Of a DNA stretch of 63,558 nucleotides, positions 60,049 to 63,558 are shown one piece after another. How positions within the stretch are numbered: the first letter of the stretch is position 1; every line of letters starts with the position of its first letter. Source of the stretch: Bifidobacterium aerophilum (GTDB lineage Bacteria; Actinomycetota; Actinomycetes; Actinomycetales; Bifidobacteriaceae); contig NZ_WHZW01000009.1 in the NCBI RefSeq assembly GCF_010667685.1, positions 1-63,558 of the forward strand. The letters are read 5' to 3'. The notes beneath the pieces are model-generated. The model was not told the DNA's origin, made no database searches, and saw nothing but the letters and a program-made list of their open reading frames with translations. The translations under genes were made by a program, and so were the position numbers.

Positions 60049-63045
60049 TCACGCGGTCACGCCGCGGCTCTTGTCGATGGCGCGCATGATGGCCTTGTAG
60101 ATTTCGGAGGCCACCAGCACGATCGCGGCCAGGCCGATGCATTCGAACCAAGCCACCAGATCGAGCGGCGTGGTGCCGAACGCGTCGTTGAGGAACGGCA
60201 CGTAGATCACCACGACCTGCAGCAGGATCGAAATGCCGATCGCGCCCCACAGCCACTTGTTGCTGAACAGGCCCACGAACGCGGACTGGCGCGCCGAACG
60301 CGAGGCGATCGCGTTGAACAGCTGAGCGAACACGAGGATCGTGAAGCCCATCGTGCGGGCCTCGGTCATCTGCGCGTCGTGGCCGAGCGCGTCCACCGAA
60401 CGGTCGGTGAACAGGCCTCCGGCGAGGTGCATGTCCATGCCGATCAGCGTCACGGCGGCCATGATGATGCCGATGAACGCGATGTCGATCCACATGTCCT
60501 TGTCGATCACACGGTCGGTGAGCTTGCGCGGCTTGCGGGCCATCACGTCGTCGGTCTGCGGGTCGACGCCCATCGCCAAGGCCGGTGCGGCGTCGGTGAG
60601 CAGGTTGATCCACAGCAGCTGCGTGGCGAGCAGCGGCACGGTCACGCCCTGGGAGCCGGGCTGGGTGATGCCGAGCACGCCGGCGAGCATGACGCCGCCG
60701 AACACGGTGAACACCTCGCCCACGTTGGAGCTCAGGAGGTAGCGCAGGAACTTGCGGATGTTGTCGAAGATCACGCGGCCTTCGCGCACGGCGGCGACGA
60801 TGGTCGAGAAGTTGTCGTCCGCGAGGATCATCTTCGCGGATTCCTTGGTGACTTCGGTGCCGGTGATGCCCATCGCCACGCCGATGTCGGCGGACTTGAC
60901 GGCCGGGGCGTCGTTCACGCCGTCGCCGGTCATGGCGGCGATGTTACCCTGACGCTGCAGCGATTCGACGATCTTGAGCTTGTGCTCGGGCGCCACGCGC
61001 GCGTACACGGACACTTCGGAGGTCGCCTTGTCGAGCGCCTTCTCGTCCATCGCGTCGAGCTGGTCGCCGGTGAGCGCCTTGCCGCCCTTGTCGATGATGC
61101 CCAGGTCGGAGGCGATGCGGGCCGCGGTGAGCGGGTGGTCGCCGGTGATCATGACGGTGCGGATGCCGGCGCGGTGCGCTTCGGCCACGGAGTCGCGGAC
61201 CTCGGTGCGCGGCGGGTCGATGATGCCGACCATGCCGGCCCAGATGAGATCGGATTCGATCACGTCGGACTGTTCGGAAATGTCGGTGATCTGACCGGCC
61301 GAATTCGTCACGATGCCGGGGACGTCGGCCAGCGAGGAGACGCCGAGCGGACGGTACGCCTCGCCCAGCGTGCGGTACGCCTCGCCGGACAGCTTCTCGA
61401 CGGTCGCGAGGATCGTCTGACGGTCGCCTTCGGTGAGCGGCCGGACCGCACCGCCGACGGCGATGCGCGTGCAGTACGCGAGCAGCACGTCCGGCGCGCC
61501 CTTCGCGAAGACGGTCAGGTTGCCGGCGTCGGCGTTGTCCTTGGCGACGATCGCCATGCGCTTGCGTTCGGACGTGAACGGCACTTCGGCCACGCGCTCG
61601 AAGTTCGCGTACTTCTTGTCGGCGTGCACCTTGCGGGCGGCGACGATCAGCGAGACTTCGGTCGGGTCTCCGATGGCCTCCCATACGCCGGCCTTGGATT
61701 CGCTTTCGCGCAGGTCGCCATCGTTCGCGAGCGTGCCCGCGCCCAGCGTGGCCATCACTTCAGCTTCGACACCGGCCGGAACGGCCAGATCGCCGTCCGC
61801 GGCGCCGACCATCACCATGCGGCCTTCCGGCGCGTAGCCGGTGCCGGTGATCTGCACTTCGCCGCTCGGCGTGACCACGCGTTCGACGGTCATCTCGTTG
61901 CGGGTGAGCGTGCCGGTCTTGTCGGAGCAGATCACGGATGCGGAACCGAGCGTCTCCACGGAGGACAGCTTCTTGACGATCGCGTTGTGCTTGGCCATGC
62001 GCTGCACGCCGAGCGCAAGCACGACGGTCAGGATCGCGGCCAGGCCTTCCGGCACGGCGGCGACGGCCAGCGAGACGGCCAGCAGCAACGAGTCGATGAT
62101 GTCGTGCACCGAGTGGAAGCCCTGCGTGAGGGCGAGCGCGGCGAGCACGACCACGGCGATGATGCACACCGCGAGGCCGAGGATCTTGGAGACGTGCGCC
62201 ATCTCCTTCTGCAGCGGGGTGGCTTCGTCGTCGGTGGCGGCAAGCATGTCGGCGATCTTGCCGACCTGCGTGTTCATGCCGGTGCCGGTGACGATCGCAC
62301 GGCCGGTGCCCTGCGTGACGGACGTGCCGTTGAAGATCATGTTCGCGCGGTCGCCGAGCGCCTTCGCCGAAGCGAGGGTTTCCGGCTTCTTACCGACCGG
62401 GACGGATTCGCCGGTCAGGGACGCCTCCGCGATGCGCAGGGACGCGGCGGCGAACAGTCGGCCGTCGGCGGAGACGGTGTCGCCTTCGCCGAGCACGACG
62501 ATGTCGCCGGGAACGACGTCGGTGGTGTTGACGTGCACGACCTTGCCGTCACGCAGGACGGCGGTCTGCGGCGCGGTCATCTGCGCGAGCGCGGCGACGG
62601 CCTGCTCCGCGCGGGCCTCCTGGATGTAGCCGAGGACCGCGTTGACGATCAGGATGAGCACGATGACGAGCGCGTCGAACGGCACCGGCTCGCCGGCGCC
62701 CGGCGTGTTGGCGCGTTCGATGAACCATGCGACCACCGAGATCGCGGTGGCGACGAGCAGCAGATAGACCAGCGGATCCTCGAACTGCGCGAGGAACTTC
62801 TTCCATTTCGGCACCGGCGGCGCGCTGGCCAGCTGGTTCGGGCCGAATTTCTCGAGGCGACGCTTGGCCTCGTCCGAGCTCAGGCCGGTGGCCGTGTCGA
62901 CGTTCAGCGCCTTGGCCACGGCGTCCGCGTCGGTCAGCGACGGGTCGGTATCGTTCAACAGCGCCTGCTGGGCGCGCACTTCCTCTGAAACGGCATCCTC
63001 GATCACTGCGGACGCCTTGGATTGATCCTTCGTACGATCAACCAT
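60049..63045 (-). CDS. P-type ATPase, Ca2+-transporting (type II) family
   Basis: 998 aa. N-terminal cation ATPase domain (GLSSDEAKRRLEKFGPNQL), membrane segments, phosphorylated Asp in VICSDKTGTLTRNEM, nucleotide-binding domain, hinge TGDGVNDAPAVKSADIGVAMG, and six C-terminal membrane segments. VPEGLAAILTVVLALG in TM4 is the Ca2+-ATPase-like PEGL motif; sodium or manganese transport cannot be excluded. ATG 63045 with AAGGAGAAC. A stable hairpin (63084-63116) sits in its leader. Confidence 0.93.
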   Translation of the reverse strand: MVDRTKDQSKASAVIEDAVSEEVRAQQALLNDTDPSLTDADAVAKALNVDTATGLSSDEAKRRLEKFGPNQLASAPPVPKWKKFLAQFEDPLVYLLLVATAISVVAWFIERANTPGAGEPVPFDALVIVLILIVNAVLGYIQEARAEQAVAALAQMTAPQTAVLRDGKVVHVNTTDVVPGDIVVLGEGDTVSADGRLFAAASLRIAEASLTGESVPVGKKPETLASAKALGDRANMIFNGTSVTQGTGRAIVTGTGMNTQVGKIADMLAATDDEATPLQKEMAHVSKILGLAVCIIAVVVLAALALTQGFHSVHDIIDSLLLAVSLAVAAVPEGLAAILTVVLALGVQRMAKHNAIVKKLSSVETLGSASVICSDKTGTLTRNEMTVERVVTPSGEVQITGTGYAPEGRMVMVGAADGDLAVPAGVEAEVMATLGAGTLANDGDLRESESKAGVWEAIGDPTEVSLIVAARKVHADKKYANFERVAEVPFTSERKRMAIVAKDNADAGNLTVFAKGAPDVLLAYCTRIAVGGAVRPLTEGDRQTILATVEKLSGEAYRTLGEAYRPLGVSSLADVPGIVTNSAGQITDISEQSDVIESDLIWAGMVGIIDPPRTEVRDSVAEAHRAGIRTVMITGDHPLTAARIASDLGIIDKGGKALTGDQLDAMDEKALDKATSEVSVYARVAPEHKLKIVESLQRQGNIAAMTGDGVNDAPAVKSADIGVAMGITGTEVTKESAKMILADDNFSTIVAAVREGRVIFDNIRKFLRYLLSSNVGEVFTVFGGVMLAGVLGITQPGSQGVTVPLLATQLLWINLLTDAAPALAMGVDPQTDDVMARKPRKLTDRVIDKDMWIDIAFIGIIMAAVTLIGMDMHLAGGLFTDRSVDALGHDAQMTEARTMGFTILVFAQLFNAIASRSARQSAFVGLFSNKWLWGAIGISILLQVVVIYVPFLNDAFGTTPLDLVAWFECIGLAAIVLVASEIYKAIMRAIDKSRGVTA

Positions 63046-63083
63046 GATGTTCTCCTTGGTATAGCCGCGGAGTAGTCAGTCCT

Positions 63084-63116
63084 CGCGAACGGCCGGGTTT
63101 TCTCCCCCGGTTCGCG
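63084..63116 (-). promoter_or_regulatory. Leader hairpin of the P-type ATPase gene
   Basis: CGCGAAC / GTTCGCG outer stem with an inner CCGGG/CCCGG pair, 39-71 nt before the start. It does not match the yybP-ykoY Mn2+ riboswitch core that I could recognise. The remaining gap to 63296 shows nothing certain. Confidence 0.45.
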
Positions 63117-63296
63117 GCAAGACTGCGCGGTTATGGGCACCGGCGCAACTGCTGCCGATGCGTACGTGTGCCATTATTCCATACACCCCGCAACAACGAG
63201 TGAAACATCTGTACGCATGTTGCCCAAAAATGGTGAAATCCTGCGGTTATGCGGCGGCGCGCGGCCGGCGTGGCTACCGTGCCTCCGCGGGTATGC

Positions 63297-63330
63297 AAAA
63301 GCCCGCCACCGGGTTTCCGATGGCGGGCTT
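63297..63330 (-). terminator. Terminator of the partial gene at the window end
   Basis: AAGCCCGCCA / TGGCGGGCTT, 10-bp stem with a 12-nt loop and TTTT on the minus strand, 38 nt beyond the stop at 63368. Confidence 0.88.
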
Positions 63331-63367
63331 CCTATGCGGTCCTCAGCCGAGGATCAGCGAGCGTACT

Positions 63368-63558
63368 TTAGTCCTCAAAAGGATCAAAGTCGCGGCGCAC
63401 GCGGCGGCGCGGGCGCTCGGTGCGCTCCACGCGGTCGGCGCGGTACTCGTCGTAGTTCTCATCGGTGGCGTAGCGCGGGTTGCGGTCGTCGCGGCGCGAG
63501 GAGCGACGCGGACGGTCATCGCGGTCATCGCGATCGGAACGGGACGAGCGGCGGTCAT
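63368..63558 (-). CDS. 3' end of an Arg/Asp-rich protein (partial, possibly DEAD-box helicase tail)
   Basis: No start codon in the window; the reading frame with the right stop gives a C-terminal tail DRRSSRSDRDDRDDRPRRSS ... YDEYRADRVERTERP ... ending RRDFDPFED. A long RG/RD-rich tail like this is typical of bifidobacterial DEAD-box RNA helicases and similar RNA-binding proteins, but without the catalytic part this is a guess. The frame in which an ATG-initiated ORF exists is not the coding one, as it lacks this composition. Confidence 0.55.
   Translation of the reverse strand, partial: DRRSSRSDRDDRDDRPRRSSRRDDRNPRYATDENYDEYRADRVERTERPRRRVRRDFDPFED

Noticed and set aside
63046..63296. yybP-ykoY (Mn2+) riboswitch upstream of the P-type ATPase
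   Set aside because: Only one stable hairpin is evident and the conserved loop sequences could not be recognised.

Overview
This 63.6 kb window is high-GC actinobacterial chromosome, almost certainly Bifidobacterium. I base that on family-level recognition: a SenX3/RegX3-type phosphate operon, a lone MsiK-type sugar ATPase, two class I DAHP synthases, an FHA/degenerate-helicase operon, glycoside hydrolase family 3 enzymes, PepC, and several genes that look leaderless (a TANNNT box 6-8 nt before the start codon). The species cannot be fixed from the sequence alone. I see no rRNA, tRNA, CRISPR array, transposase or phage gene.

Layout. 1-1.2 kb: FmdB zinc-ribbon gene, perfect terminator, SAF-domain protein. 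1.2-6.4 kb (minus): FHA protein, a 1199-aa degenerate SF1-helicase/nuclease-like protein and a small protein, tightly coupled. 6.6-8.1 kb: rplJ-rplL with a structured leader and a 23-bp-arm hairpin upstream. 8.1-11.1 kb: MHS-type symporter and purine permease. 11.4-12.3 kb: DUF559-like protein behind two DnaA boxes. 12.6-19.1 kb (minus): senX3-regX3-pstSCAB with a PHO box. 19.2-22.7 kb: two adjacent DAHP synthases and MTA/SAH nucleosidase, split by a palindromic element. 23-29.1 kb: PepC, DivIVA-like coiled coil, Pcp-like protein lacking its histidine, IspD, YfiH/LACC1. 29.2-34.5 kb: U32 protein, a second copy of the palindromic element, divergent LysE exporter/MocR regulator, aldo-keto reductase. 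34.6-37.4 kb: LemA-DUF2207. 37.6-46.6 kb: LysR regulator, a circularly permuted membrane-anchored GH3, a DUF3990/XRE toxin-antitoxin-like pair behind twin palindromes, a canonical GH3 and a GtrA-like protein. 46.7-48.7 kb: AgrC/LytTR-type two-component pair. 49-58 kb: MsiK, DUF4032, S9 peptidase, Cys-rich hypothetical, Na+/H+ antiporter. 58-63.6 kb: esterase, possible small RNA, dCTP deaminase, Ca2+-type P-ATPase, and the 3' end of an Arg/Asp-rich protein.

The clearest physiological units are the phosphate regulon, the purine/sugar transport functions and the beta-glucoside region. In the last of these, both GH3 genes carry an identical 15-bp upstream word, which suggests shared control. The most novel material is non-coding: a 210-221 bp element with nested inverted repeats in two copies, two three-unit GCTCCCCC palindrome clusters, a 21-bp palindrome present in opposite orientations, and several hairpins with 23-25 bp arms. 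The DUF3990/XRE module with paired operators is the best candidate for an under-described system.
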